A stretch of 64,000 nt of DNA from an uncultured Collinsella sp. (GCA_900757505.1 CAAEOE010000075.1:1-64000); one strand, 5' to 3'; numbered from the stretch's first letter, positions 15,020 to 24,147 are shown. The notes: generated by a model from the letters alone, not told the origin. Made by a program: numbers and translations.

Positions 15020-15193
15020 CGTATCGCTCCCGTGTTCGCTTTTGCCTTCGGGGGCGCGGCGCCGATCACCCGTGCTGCGATTTTCGCAGCTCCCCTTACC
15101 GAAGCATCGAGGGAAAGCGCGTGCGTGTCAAGGTTGTCTGGTCCAGTTGCTGGCTCGATGCCTCGAGATGTTCGCCTCAAGTGCGACCTGCCC

Positions 15194-15700
15194 CTATTGG
15201 AAAAGGATGCCGAAGATGTATTTGGTGATGGCGGAGCGGCGGATGACCCCCACGAGTTTGCCCTCGTCATCAACCACAGGAAGCTTCTTGAACTTCTTCT
15301 TCGCCAGCAGCGCGGCGACGCGGGCGATGCTCTGCTCGGGACGGGCACACACTACCTGGCGCGTCGCGAAATCCATGACGCAGCGATCCTTCAGGTCTTC
15401 GATGCGCTGCTCAAGGCTCTGATCGTCGAAGTACAGCATGGACGCGTCGCCGCCCGTGAAGATGGTGTGAGCGCGATGCTGCGCGATGGCTCCCATGACA
15501 TCGCCGTCGGAGATGAACCCGACCACCTGGTTGCGCTCATCGATTACGGGCATGCTGCTCACCTCGTTTTCGGCGAGCATGCGCACCACGTCGGAAATCG
15601 TGCAATCCTGCGTGCAGGTGAACGGCTCTTCAATCATGATGCTCGAAACGGGCGTCCCCTCGAGCTCGAGCGGGATGCGCTCGGACAGAATCTCGGACAT
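15194..15700 (-). CDS. Two-CBS-domain protein
   Basis: The 168 residues hold two CBS domains: about 20-75 (CTISDVVRMLAENEVSSMPVID, GFISDGDVMGAI) and about 105-165 (VVCARPEQSIARVAALLAKK, LPVVDDEGKLVGVIRRS). Such pairs bind adenine nucleotides and serve as energy or ligand sensors. It starts 3 bases after the stop of the upstream MFS exporter gene, so the two are co-transcribed and a regulatory role over the exporter or its substrate is possible. Confidence 0.85.
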   Translation of the reverse strand: MSEILSERIPLELEGTPVSSIMIEEPFTCTQDCTISDVVRMLAENEVSSMPVIDERNQVVGFISDGDVMGAIAQHRAHTIFTGGDASMLYFDDQSLEQRIEDLKDRCVMDFATRQVVCARPEQSIARVAALLAKKKFKKLPVVDDEGKLVGVIRRSAITKYIFGILFQ

Positions 15701-15703
15701 CGC

Positions 15704-17143
15704 TTATGCCTCCTTCGTTTTCGGTGCGGTTTTCTTGGTGCGCACGCTGAATATGGCGCAGATAAGGGAAACGAGGCCGATTGCCGCGCACACCTTGTAA
15801 GCGACGCCCGCGCCCACGGCGGTGGCTACTTGGATGCTCGCATCGACGCCGGCCGACGCGGTGACGCTTGTCATGACCGTGATGATGAGCGCCGTGCACA
15901 AACCGCCGGCGACCTGGCGGCCGGTGTTCGCGATGGCGTTGCCGTGGGCGATCATGTCATTTTTCAAGGCATTGACACCCCATGTGTTCACCGGCATGTT
16001 CGCGAGCGACTGGCCGGCGGACTGCAGCATGCAGAACAGCGCAACCACCAAGATGGGCGTGTTTACCGTCGAAAGCGAGAGCAGGAACAGGGCGCCGGTC
16101 ATGAGGGCCAGGCCGACGATCGAGATGGCACGCGGACCGAACTTGTCGAACACCACGCCGGAGATAGGGCTGATGATGATGCCCACCGCCGCGGCGGGAA
16201 GCATGGCCATACCGGTTTCGAAGGCCGAAGCGCCAAGCGAGGTTTGCAGCAGCAACGGCAACAGCGTGTTGGTGACCAGGCATGCGGCGTTGATGAGCGT
16301 GACGATGATGGCGGCCACGCGGAACTCGCGCGTCTTGAGCGTGCCCAGTTGAAGCAGCGGGTCCTCGATTTTGCCCTGGCGTACGACGAACAGCACCAAG
16401 CACACGACACCCGCGACGATCGAGCCGAGCACCACGGGGTTGCCCCAACCCATCGACGAGGCGCTCGAGAACCCGTAGAGAAGTCCGCCGAAGGCGATGG
16501 TGGAGAGGACGACCGAGGGCAGGTCGAGCTTGGGGTTCTTCAGCTCGCCCACGTTTTTCAGCATGAACACGCCCAGCACCAGCACGAGAATTGCGAGGGG
16601 GACGATGGCGCCGATCATGGTGCGCCAGCCGTACGTGTCGATCACCGCACCGCCTACGACGGGGCCGACCGCGGGACCCGCCGACATGACGATGCCCGCC
16701 ATGCCCATAGCCGTTCCTCGTTTCTCGACGGGGAACACCAGCATGGGAACCACCGAGACAAGCGGCATGAGCACGCCTGAGCCCGCCGCTTGCAACACGC
16801 GACCGATGATGAGGAACAGGAAATCAGGGGCTGCGGCGCACAGCAGCGTGCCCAGCGCGAACACCAGCGTCGCCCCGAAGAATAGCGCGCGGGTGCTGAA
16901 CTTGTCGATAAGGAACGCCGAAACGGGGACCATGATGCCGCTCACCAGCGGGTATATGGACATGATCCACTGGGCAGTCGAGGCATCGATGGCGAAATCG
17001 GACATGATGACCGGCAGCGCAGGCGACATCACCGTTTGGTTCAGTAGCGCCAAGAAGGCACCCAGGACGACGACCGCGACGATGCGGATCTGGGTACCGG
17101 TAATGCGCCCATTGGCGGGCGCGACCGTACAATTATCAGACAT
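15704..17143 (-). CDS. MFS exporter, DHA2 (EmrB/QacA) family
   Basis: The 479-residue protein has 14 predicted helices, typical of the DHA2 drug:H+ antiporter family. Motif C-like sequence GIVMSAGPAVGPVVGGAVID lies in helix 5, LNQTVMSPALPVIMSDF in helix 1, and FGATLVFALGTLLCAAAPDF near motif A. It probably exports a hydrophobic toxin, antibiotic or bile-type compound; the substrate cannot be deduced. It is followed immediately by the CBS gene. The block 14.7-18 kb lies just outside the att scar and may itself be an accessory island. Confidence 0.87.
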   Translation of the reverse strand: MSDNCTVAPANGRITGTQIRIVAVVVLGAFLALLNQTVMSPALPVIMSDFAIDASTAQWIMSIYPLVSGIMVPVSAFLIDKFSTRALFFGATLVFALGTLLCAAAPDFLFLIIGRVLQAAGSGVLMPLVSVVPMLVFPVEKRGTAMGMAGIVMSAGPAVGPVVGGAVIDTYGWRTMIGAIVPLAILVLVLGVFMLKNVGELKNPKLDLPSVVLSTIAFGGLLYGFSSASSMGWGNPVVLGSIVAGVVCLVLFVVRQGKIEDPLLQLGTLKTREFRVAAIIVTLINAACLVTNTLLPLLLQTSLGASAFETGMAMLPAAAVGIIISPISGVVFDKFGPRAISIVGLALMTGALFLLSLSTVNTPILVVALFCMLQSAGQSLANMPVNTWGVNALKNDMIAHGNAIANTGRQVAGGLCTALIITVMTSVTASAGVDASIQVATAVGAGVAYKVCAAIGLVSLICAIFSVRTKKTAPKTKEA

Positions 17144-17663
17144 AAGCTTCCTTCGTATCTATTCGATTCTTCGCCGAAGGCGCGCCGGCCCACGGGCGAA
17201 ATAACATGCACGTGCTATGCGTGCATCAGATACGACAGGAAGAAAGCGGCTGCTCAGAGCGCACTTGGGGAACAACAGGAGAGGCCCCGTATACCAGGGG
17301 CCGCCGAATTGCGATGTATGCTTTGGTCAAATCCTTCATAGCGGGGAGGCATTCTAGCAGCCGTCTTCGCCCCTTTCAAGGGATGTAACCCAGACGTTGA
17401 TTTTCTTCACCGAGGCGCCATCGTTGACGGGTGGCGTGCTTCTCTATCGCCACACCGCGGGGCGAGGGAACGCCGCGGCGAGCTTGTACATCGGCTATGT
17501 GTGCAGCTGCGAGCGTGTCGCCGGCGCGCGCTGGGCGCCAGTCCGATCCGGCCGACTCTTGCCGACGGTCGGTCGCCGACCTCCTCCATCTCCGCCTGCT
17601 CTGTTTTTGCTCGGCTCCCTTGTCGTACCATGGACGGACGAGAATTGAGCGAAGGCGGTACGT
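17144..17663. other. 520-base gap without a convincing gene
   Basis: It holds the divergent promoters of the MFS exporter and the ArsC-like gene, a TGCACG/CGTGCA-type inverted repeat near 17207-17225, and a GGCCCC/GGGGCC hairpin at 17283-17302 in the exporter leader. Short ORFs between 17397 and 17650 lack ribosome sites and recognisable domains. Confidence 0.5.
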
Positions 17664-18005
17664 ATGAACATCCAGATATTCGGCACGAAGAAAAGCTTCG
17701 ATACTAAGAAGGCGCAACGCTATTTCAAGGAACGTCGTGTGAAGTTCCAGTTCATCGACTTGAAGGAAAAGGGGATGAGCAAAGGCGAGCTCGAAAGCGT
17801 GGCGCGCGCCGTCGGCGGGATCGACGCTGTGATCGATCCAAAGGCGAAAGATGCCGACACGGTTGCGCTCGTACAGTATCTTGCTGCCGACCAGAAGTTC
17901 GAAAAGGTGCTCGATAACCAGCAGATTCTTCGTGAGCCCATCGTTCGCAACGGCCGCCAGGCAACCGTTGGCTACGAGCCTGACGTGTGGAAGGGCTGGG
18001 AATAA
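17664..18005 (+). CDS. ArsC/Spx-like thioredoxin-fold protein without cysteine
   Basis: The 113 residues follow the YffB/Spx/ArsC fold: IFGTKKSFDTKKAQRYFKER at the N-terminus and the family C-terminus ILREPIVRNGRQATVGYEPDVWKGW. The position that carries the redox cysteine in relatives (xNCDTxKKA) is Phe here, and the whole protein contains no Cys. It therefore cannot be an arsenate reductase of the usual mechanism; a binding or regulatory role is more likely. No ars genes are nearby. A -10-like element precedes the ATG in the 520-base gap. Confidence 0.8.
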   Translation: MNIQIFGTKKSFDTKKAQRYFKERRVKFQFIDLKEKGMSKGELESVARAVGGIDAVIDPKAKDADTVALVQYLAADQKFEKVLDNQQILREPIVRNGRQATVGYEPDVWKGWE

Positions 18006-18024
18006 AGCGGCTGGGAATAAAGTG

Positions 18025-18068
18025 AAGCGCCCACGCCCGTGGTTTTATCCACGGACACGCGGGCGCTT
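18025..18068 (+). terminator. Terminator of the ArsC-like gene
   Basis: An 18-base arm at 18025-18042 pairs with 18049-18068 around TTTTAT with two bulges. It is GC-rich and lies right after a small GGCTGGGAATAAAG tandem duplication at the gene's 3' end. Confidence 0.65.
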
Positions 18069-18194
18069 GCGTAAGACGTCTCTTGTCGTTTGAGTGGAGC
18101 GCCCCGGCGGCGCTGAACAACGCGCCCCGGTGACGTGGCTCGGGGCTCTTTGTGCCGCACATCTATGAGAGGAGATATTTGATGCGCATGGGCG

Positions 18195-19973
18195 CTACTC
18201 CATGTAGCCACCCTGAATGGCGGAAACTGCATGCTCGGTAAAGAACTTGAGCGTGCCGGAGGTATAGCGATTAGCCTTGGGCTTCCAAGCGGCTCGGCGC
18301 TCGGCCAGGACGGCGTCGACCTCGGCCGGCTCCATCTCCTTGCCGGCGATGCCCACAATAGACAGCGAGCGCTCGGGGATGTTGATCTGGATAAGGTCGC
18401 CCTCCTCGATCAGGGCAATCGGGCCGCCCACGGCAGCCTCGGGCGAAACGTGACCGATAGCCGGGCCCTTGGAGGCGCCGGAGAAGCGGCCATCGGTGAT
18501 AAGGGCAATGCTCGCACCCAGCTCGGGATCGCTGGCGATAGCCTCGGTGGTGTAGAACATCTCGGGCATACCGGAACCCTTGGGGCCCTCATAGCGAATG
18601 ATGACGGCGTCGCCGGGCTTGACCTCGTGCGTCAGGACGGCGTGGATAGCGTCCTCTTCGCAGTCGAACGGACGTGCCTTAAGCGTGGCCTGGAACATCT
18701 CGCGCGGAACAACCGTGTGCTTGACGACGGCGCCCTCGGGGGCAAGGTTGCCGTGGAGGATGGCGATGGAGCCGTCGGTACCAAAGGCCTGGTCAAACGG
18801 GCGAATGATGTCCTCGCGCTTGAGGTTCCACTTCTCCAAGTAGCGGCCGCACTTCTCGTAGTAGCCGTTGTTCTTGAGGTCCTCGAGGTTCTCGCCGAGG
18901 GTCTTGCCGGTGACGGTCATGACGTCGAGGTGGAGCATCGACTTGATCTCCTCCATGATGCGCGGCACGCCACCTGCATAGTAGAAGAACTGCGCCGGCC
19001 ACTCGCCTGCGGGACGGACGTTGAGCAGGTAGTGGGCGCCACGGTGCAGGCGATCGAAGTCGTCGGCGGACATCTCGATGCCAAACTCGCGGGCAATCGC
19101 GGGGATATGCAGCAGCGAGTTGGTGGAGCCCGAAATGGCGCCGTGGACCATGATGAGGTTCTCGAAGGACTCCTTGGTCACGATGTCGCGGGGGCACAGG
19201 TTGTGCTCGGAGAGCCACACGGACTGACGGCCGGCCTCGCGCGCAAACTCACGCAGGTCGGAGCTGGTGGCGGGCAGCAGGGCCGTGCCAGGGAGCATAA
19301 GGCCCAGGGCCTCGGCGGTAACCTGCATGGTCGACGCGGTGCCCATAAAGGAGCAGGCGCCGCAGCTGGGGCATGCGTTGTGCTTGGCAAACTCAAGCTC
19401 CTCGCGAGAGATCTCGCCGCGCTCGTAGCGGGCAGAAATCGCGCCGAGCTGCTCCAGGGTCAACAGATCGGGGCCGGCATCCATGACGCCGCCGGTAACG
19501 ACGATGGAGGGGATGTTGATGCGGCCCATGGCCATGAGGTTCGCAGGCAGGCCCTTATCGCAGCTGGCGACAAAGACGCCGGCGTCGAACGGGGTGGCCT
19601 TGGCATGGATCTCGATCATGTTGGCGATCATGTCGCGGCTGGGCAGCGAGTAGTTGATGCCATCGTGGCCCTGGGCCTCGCCGTCGCAGATATCGGTGCA
19701 GAAGTAACGGGCACCGTGACCGCCAGCCTCGGCAACGCCGGCACGGACCTCCTCGACCAGCTCAAACAGGCCGGCAGAACCCGGGTGCGAGTCGCCAAAC
19801 GTCGACTCGATAATGACCTGCGGCTTGTCCAGGTCCTCGATGGACCAGCCAGAGCCCAGGCGCAGCGGGTCCATCTCGGGGCTGATGGTGCGAAACTTGC
19901 CGGAACGCGGCTGCAGCTTGGCAACCAGGTCGGCTGCCTCCTGCTGAATCTGTACCTTGGTCTTCTCGTCCAT
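18195..19973 (-). CDS. IlvD/Edd-family dehydratase, probably for a sugar acid
   Basis: The 592-residue Fe-S dehydratase shows CDKGLPAN near residue 130, NACPSCGACSFMGTASTM near 200 (cluster ligands) and GSTNSLLHIPAIA near 280, with the C-terminal ITDGRFSGASKGPAIGHVSPEA. Family members are dihydroxyacid, phosphogluconate, and sugar-acid (gluconate, xylonate, arabonate) dehydratases. The gene is followed on the chromosome by a GntP permease and a FadR-type regulator rather than ilv genes, so dehydration of gluconate, galactonate or a similar acid to KDG is likely. Start chosen at MDEKTKVQ with AAAGAGGAG ahead. Confidence 0.8.
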   Translation of the reverse strand: MDEKTKVQIQQEAADLVAKLQPRSGKFRTISPEMDPLRLGSGWSIEDLDKPQVIIESTFGDSHPGSAGLFELVEEVRAGVAEAGGHGARYFCTDICDGEAQGHDGINYSLPSRDMIANMIEIHAKATPFDAGVFVASCDKGLPANLMAMGRINIPSIVVTGGVMDAGPDLLTLEQLGAISARYERGEISREELEFAKHNACPSCGACSFMGTASTMQVTAEALGLMLPGTALLPATSSDLREFAREAGRQSVWLSEHNLCPRDIVTKESFENLIMVHGAISGSTNSLLHIPAIAREFGIEMSADDFDRLHRGAHYLLNVRPAGEWPAQFFYYAGGVPRIMEEIKSMLHLDVMTVTGKTLGENLEDLKNNGYYEKCGRYLEKWNLKREDIIRPFDQAFGTDGSIAILHGNLAPEGAVVKHTVVPREMFQATLKARPFDCEEDAIHAVLTHEVKPGDAVIIRYEGPKGSGMPEMFYTTEAIASDPELGASIALITDGRFSGASKGPAIGHVSPEAAVGGPIALIEEGDLIQINIPERSLSIVGIAGKEMEPAEVDAVLAERRAAWKPKANRYTSGTLKFFTEHAVSAIQGGYME

Positions 19974-20081
19974 GATGCTCTCCTCTTTTGATTTGAACGG
20001 TTGTACCAATCGTTGGTTAATGAATCAGGTGTAAATGGGTACCGAGCGATGCACTCGGCGGAAGATGCTTAGCTACGCGAA

Positions 20082-21443
20082 CTAGGCGAAGAACGAGATC
20101 ACCAGGGCGCAGGCAAGACCCGAAAGGCCGATGAGCGTCTCCATAACGGTCCAGGACTTGAGGGTTGTCTTCTCATCAATCTCCAGGAACGAGGAGCACA
20201 TCCAAAAACCGGCATCGTTGACGTGCGAGAGGGCCGTGGCACCGCCGCAGATAGCAAGACAGATAGCGGCACGCATGAGCACTGAGGCTCCGGCAACCGC
20301 AGGCATGGCGGCCATAATGCCCGATGCCATGGTCATAGCGACGATGGAGCTGCCGACAGAGGCACGCACCATGACGGCAATCAAAAAGGCAACGACCACC
20401 AAAGGCAGCGGTGAGGCCTCGAGCATAGGGCCGATAACCTGGCCCAGGCCGCAGTCCTGCAGCATCCAGCGGATCACACCGCCGCAGGCAATGACCAGCA
20501 AGATCATGCCGACGGGCTTAAGAGAGCGGTCGAGCAAGGCCTTGAGCTCGGCGCCGGAGTAGCCGCGGCGCGCGCCCAGCAGATACATCGCGACGAGCGT
20601 GGCGAGCGTCAAAGCGACGAACGGCTTGCCCAGGAAGGCGAGAATCGAGGCGAGCTCGGCGGGCATGGGGATATAAGAGGACAGCGTGCCCAGCAAAATC
20701 AAACAAAGCGGCGTGAGCACGATGGCAAGCACCATGCCAAAGGAGGGAAGCTCCTTTTCGTCGCTCGCGCCCTCGGCAGAGGTAAAGTGCTCCGGAACAT
20801 CGGTAAAGATGCGACCGCCCACGTTGCGACCCCAGATGACGCCGGCGATCGCCATGGCGATAAAGGCGGTAGGGATACCGACGAGGATCATGGTGCCCAG
20901 GTCGACACCGAGCGTGCCGGCGACCAGAACCGACCCGGCCGATGGCGGCACAAACGCATAGCCAGCGGCAAGTCCCGCGAGCAGCGCGATGCCGTAGTAG
21001 AGCGTCGACTTTTTGGTCTGCGATGCCACACTAAACGCAAGTGGGATCAAAACGACCACGCCGGCCTCAAAGAACACCGTAGTGCCGATAACCAGACCGG
21101 TAATGCCCAGCGCCCAGCTGGAATGACCCTGCCCAAAGGTATCGATGAAGGTCTGGGCGATCTTCTTGGCGCCGCCGCTCTCCTCAAGAATCTGGCCAAA
21201 CATCGAACCGAGGCCAATGAGCAGGGCGATGTTTTGCAGCGTGGTTCCCACGCCCTTGGTGACAGTGTCCGCCACCAGGTCGAGCGGCATACCGGCGCCG
21301 ATGCCGATCGCGAGCGCCGAGATCATCATCGAAAGCACAGGATGCAGCTTGAACTTAATGATGAGCGCAAGCAGCAGCGCGATGCCCACGATAGCGGCGA
21401 TGACCAGCCTGGTGGGGTCGGCCATAAACGTTGGGTCTGACAT
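20082..21443 (-). CDS. GntP-family sugar-acid:H+ symporter
   Basis: The 453-residue protein has about 12-14 helices. GntP family signs are IKFKLHPVLSMMISALAIGIGAGMPL, a conserved GTTVFFEAGVVVLIPLAF, FVPPSAGSVLVAG and the C-terminal CGGATALSHVNDAGFWM. It would import gluconate or a related aldonate or keto-acid by proton symport. It forms an operon with the dehydratase (108-base gap) and is divergent from the regulator at 21678. GntR operators and a CCGTT-N16-CCGTT site lie upstream. Confidence 0.88.
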   Translation of the reverse strand: MSDPTFMADPTRLVIAAIVGIALLLALIIKFKLHPVLSMMISALAIGIGAGMPLDLVADTVTKGVGTTLQNIALLIGLGSMFGQILEESGGAKKIAQTFIDTFGQGHSSWALGITGLVIGTTVFFEAGVVVLIPLAFSVASQTKKSTLYYGIALLAGLAAGYAFVPPSAGSVLVAGTLGVDLGTMILVGIPTAFIAMAIAGVIWGRNVGGRIFTDVPEHFTSAEGASDEKELPSFGMVLAIVLTPLCLILLGTLSSYIPMPAELASILAFLGKPFVALTLATLVAMYLLGARRGYSGAELKALLDRSLKPVGMILLVIACGGVIRWMLQDCGLGQVIGPMLEASPLPLVVVAFLIAVMVRASVGSSIVAMTMASGIMAAMPAVAGASVLMRAAICLAICGGATALSHVNDAGFWMCSSFLEIDEKTTLKSWTVMETLIGLSGLACALVISFFA

Positions 21444-21455
21444 CTTTCCTCCAAT

Positions 21456-21582
21456 TCATCAGACCTTTTGAATTCGCCTGATGACTATAGCGTGTTTTGG
21501 AAAGGTCTGATGTTTCATTTTGAAATTTGTTCGAAATACATCTGATGTATTTGGTAAACGGTCGTATTTGCGCTGCGAACGG
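21456..21582. promoter_or_regulatory. gntP promoter region: GntR operators and activator-type site
   Basis: A perfect palindrome TACATCTGATGTA at 21537-21549 and related CATCAGACC/GGTCTGATG boxes at 21456-21465, 21477-21484 and 21504-21513 are typical of FadR/DgoR-type GntR operators. A TATAGT -10 box on the minus strand overlaps 21484-21492. The direct repeat AACGG-N16-AACGG (CCGTT on the coding strand) occupies 21557-21582. Confidence 0.65.
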
Positions 21583-21677
21583 TACATCTAAGCCGCCCGA
21601 CTCAAATCCAGCGGCCAATATCGTATCCGTGGTGCGCTAAAATAGCTCAGATGAATTTTGTAATGAAAGGTATAGCT

Positions 21678-22370
21678 ATGGCCCGCGCCGAATCGGGACT
21701 CCCCGAGCAAATATCGGAGAAAATCATTCAATTAATTCTGGATGAACACCTTGAGCAAGGCGATCGCCTGCCCAAGGAAACCGTGCTGGTCGAGCGCTTG
21801 GGCGCCGGCAGGAGCACCGTGCGCGAGGCCATGAAGTTGCTGCAGTCGCGCAATATCGTGCGCATTAAGCAGGGTTCGGGCACCTATGTGGCGTCAAACC
21901 CCGGCGTTGCCGACGACCCGCTGGGCTTTACCTTTATCGACGACAAGCAGCGTCTGGCGCGCGACCTACTCGAGGTGCGCTTTATGATCGAGCCGCAGAT
22001 TGCACGCATGGCAGCCGAGCACGCAACCAACGACCAGGTCGTCTGTATCAAAGAGCTCTGCGACGAATCCGAGCGCCTGGCCGAGGCCGGTGAGGATTAC
22101 TCCGCCGCCGACACCGCGTTCCACAATGCCATTGCCGAGAGCTCCGGAAACCTCGTCGTTCCCCGCCTGATGGGCGTGCTCAAGGCATCCGTCCCCCTCT
22201 TTATCGACGTGACCGGCAAAAAGCTCGTCGAGGAAACTATCCGCACGCACCGCGATGTGGCCGACGCCATCGCCTCGCGCAATCCCACCGCCGCGCACGA
22301 CGCGATGTATCTGCACCTGGTGTATAACCGCAACATGATTGCGGAGGGCGCGCAGGAACAGAGCGAATAA
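21678..22370 (+). CDS. GntR-family regulator, FadR subfamily
   Basis: The 230-residue protein has a winged helix (LPKETVLVERLGAGRSTVREAMKLLQSRNIVRIKQGSGTYV is one continuous HTH-wing block, about residues 30-70) and an FCD effector domain (LLEVRFMIEPQIARMAA, DTAFHNAIAESSGN, THRDVADAIASRNP). The ATG at 21678 has GAAAGG at the right distance; an earlier ATG at 21651 is weaker. It is divergent from gntP and the dehydratase, and the TCTGATG palindromes between them are its likely operators. The ligand is probably the sugar acid imported by GntP. Confidence 0.85.
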   Translation: MARAESGLPEQISEKIIQLILDEHLEQGDRLPKETVLVERLGAGRSTVREAMKLLQSRNIVRIKQGSGTYVASNPGVADDPLGFTFIDDKQRLARDLLEVRFMIEPQIARMAAEHATNDQVVCIKELCDESERLAEAGEDYSAADTAFHNAIAESSGNLVVPRLMGVLKASVPLFIDVTGKKLVEETIRTHRDVADAIASRNPTAAHDAMYLHLVYNRNMIAEGAQEQSE

Positions 22371-22396
22371 ACGTCCGCGCGGCAAGGGCGATTTCA

Positions 22397-22480
22397 CCGT
22401 TTACCTTTTAAAAGTGAACGTTCACCTGATTTTAGGAGAATCTGACTTTTAATTCCCCCTCTTCACCTATACTGACCTTG
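22397..22480 (+). promoter_or_regulatory. dhuD promoter: near-consensus activator site and LacI operator
   Basis: CCGTT at 22397 and ACGTT at 22418 are 21 bp apart with AAAA between, a near match to the direct-repeat site seen five times elsewhere. AAGTGAACGTTCACCT at 22412-22427 overlaps it and is a uxa-type operator. A TATACT -10 box lies at about 22468-22473. Confidence 0.6.
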
Positions 22481-22530
22481 TATGAAAAGCAAGACTTATA
22501 TAGATGAACGTTTCTTTTGAAAGGATCGCT

Positions 22531-23340
22531 ATGTCTGATCTTATGGACAGCTTCCGTCTGGACGGCAAGGTCGCACTGGTGACCGGCGCCACCTACGGCA
22601 TTGGCATGGCCATTGCCGAGGCGCTCGGAGAGGCCGGCGCCAAGATCGCCTTTAACGCCCGTCACGCCGACAAAGTCGCCGAAGCCGAGAAGCACTACCG
22701 TGAGCTGGGCTTTGACGCTCACGGCTATGTTGCCGACGTCACCGACGAGACTGTCGTCGCCGAGCTCATCGCCAAGATCGAGGCCGACTTTGGCACCACG
22801 CCCGACATCCTGGTCAACAACGCCGGCGTCATCCAGCGTACCCCGATGCTCGACATGAGCGCCGAGGACTTCCGCCGCGTCGTCGATATTGACCTCAACG
22901 CACCGTTTATCGTGTCCAAGGCCTGCCTGCCCGGCATGATCGCCAAGGGCCACGGCAAGATCATCAACATCTGCTCGATGATGAGCGAGCTGGGCCGCGA
23001 GACCATCGCCGGCTATGCCGCGGCCAAGGGCGGACTCAAGATGCTCACCAAGAACATCTGCTCGGAGTTTGGCGAGGCCAATATCCAGTGCAACGGCATT
23101 GGACCCGGCTACATCGCCACGCCGCAGACCGCACCGCTGCGCGAGACGCAGCCCGACGGCAGCCGCCACCCGTTTGACCAGTTCATCATTGCCAAGACGC
23201 CGGCCGCCCGTTGGGGCACGCCCGAGGATCTGAAGGGCCCCGCCGTGTTCTTGGCTTCCGACGCGTCGAACTTCGTCAACGGCCACATCCTCTACGTCGA
23301 CGGCGGAATCCTCGCATACATTGGAAAGCAGCCTCAATAA
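22531..23340 (+). CDS. SDR dehydrogenase, DhuD/KduD type (or gluconate 5-dehydrogenase-like)
   Basis: The 269-residue short-chain dehydrogenase has the cofactor motif TGATYGIGMAIAEAL, NNAGV, catalytic Ser in INICSMMSELG and YAAAKGG (Tyr-x-x-x-Lys), then GPGYIATPQT. Family members reduce 5-keto-D-gluconate or the keto-uronate 3-deoxy-D-glycero-2,5-hexodiulosonate to KDG. The next gene is a DhuI-type isomerase, which supports the DhuD role (second step for unsaturated uronates released by GH105). The ATG at 22531 has GAAAGGA. The promoter carries the uxa-type operator. Confidence 0.8.
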   Translation: MSDLMDSFRLDGKVALVTGATYGIGMAIAEALGEAGAKIAFNARHADKVAEAEKHYRELGFDAHGYVADVTDETVVAELIAKIEADFGTTPDILVNNAGVIQRTPMLDMSAEDFRRVVDIDLNAPFIVSKACLPGMIAKGHGKIINICSMMSELGRETIAGYAAAKGGLKMLTKNICSEFGEANIQCNGIGPGYIATPQTAPLRETQPDGSRHPFDQFIIAKTPAARWGTPEDLKGPAVFLASDASNFVNGHILYVDGGILAYIGKQPQ

Positions 23341-23390
23341 GCGTCGCCGCAACTGCCCATATCAGGTTTCATCCACTCGTTTTTCATTTG

Positions 23391-23458
23391 AGTTGCGGTG
23401 AGATAAGGATTGGTTTTGGCCTCTATCAGGCAAAACAGTCCGTATTTCACCGCAAGTT
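23391..23458. repeat. 67-68-bp intergenic palindrome family, copy 3
   Basis: AGTTGCGGTGAGATAAGGA at the left and a right half ending in TATTTCACCGCAAGTT, which also shares CAAAACAGTCCGTATTTCACCGCAA with the copies at 26308 and 34722 (described by position to its end at 23458). The arms are less perfect than in other copies. It lies between dhuD and dhuI and may form a hairpin in their shared transcript. Confidence 0.65.
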
Positions 23459-23480
23459 AGAAATAGAAAGGTAATTCGCA

Positions 23481-24122
23481 ATGAAGATCGCTCTGATCAA
23501 TGAGAACTCTCAGAACTCCAAGAACCCCATGATCGAGGCTGCCCTTAAGAAGGTTGTCGAGCCCATGGGGCACACCGTCTTTAACTATGGTATGTATGCC
23601 GACGCCGACTCCAAGCCCCTCACCTACGTGCAGAACGGCATCCTTGCCGCCGTGCTGCTGAACTCCGGTGCTGCCGACTACGTCGTGACCGGCTGTGGCA
23701 CCGGCGAGGGCGCCATGCTCGCCTGCAACTCCTTCCCCGGCGTGCTGTGCGGCCATGTTGCCGACCCGCTCGATGCCTACACCTTTGCCCAGGTCAACGA
23801 CGGTAACGCTGTCGCCATGCCCTTCGCCCTCAAGAACGGCTGGGGCCAGGAGCTCAACCTCGAGTACACCTTTGAGAAGCTCTTTGGCTTTGGTTCGGGC
23901 AACGGCTATCCTGCCGAGCGTGTTGAGCCCGAGCAGCGCAACAAGAAGATCCTCGACGGCGTCCGCGCTGTGACTATGCGTCCGCTCGTCGACGTTCTGG
24001 GCGAGATCGATCAGGACCTGGTGAAGGGCGCACTTGCCGGCGAACACTTCCAGGAGTACTTCTTTGCCAACGCAACCGACGAGGCCATCATCGCCAAGGT
24101 CAAGGAGATCCTGGGCCTCTAA
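23481..24122 (+). CDS. RpiB/LacAB-family isomerase, DhuI type
   Basis: The 213-residue protein starts with MKIALINENSQNSKNP and contains VVTGCGTGEGAMLACNSFPG and PEQRNKKIL, matching my recollection of streptococcal DhuI, a RpiB-fold 4-deoxy-L-threo-5-hexosulose-uronate ketol-isomerase that replaces KduI. RpiB itself is shorter (about 150 residues). It would act just before DhuD on unsaturated galacturonate from GH105. An AGAAAGG site precedes the ATG. The alternative is another sugar-phosphate isomerase of the LacAB group, less likely from length and neighbours. Confidence 0.8.
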   Translation: MKIALINENSQNSKNPMIEAALKKVVEPMGHTVFNYGMYADADSKPLTYVQNGILAAVLLNSGAADYVVTGCGTGEGAMLACNSFPGVLCGHVADPLDAYTFAQVNDGNAVAMPFALKNGWGQELNLEYTFEKLFGFGSGNGYPAERVEPEQRNKKILDGVRAVTMRPLVDVLGEIDQDLVKGALAGEHFQEYFFANATDEAIIAKVKEILGL

Positions 24123-24147
24123 TCGCACGACTCATTGCAGCTAACGC

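Noticed and set aside
17397..17650. Small genes in the gap before the ArsC-like gene
   Set aside because: Several overlapping ORFs on both strands, none with a ribosome site, start context or recognisable domain.
18195..19973. Dihydroxyacid dehydratase IlvD of branched-chain amino acid synthesis
   Set aside because: No other ilv gene is near; the permease, regulator and operators point to sugar-acid catabolism.
18231..19991. 586-codon plus-strand ORF opposite the dehydratase
   Set aside because: Antisense shadow of a complete IlvD/Edd enzyme with all Fe-S cysteines.
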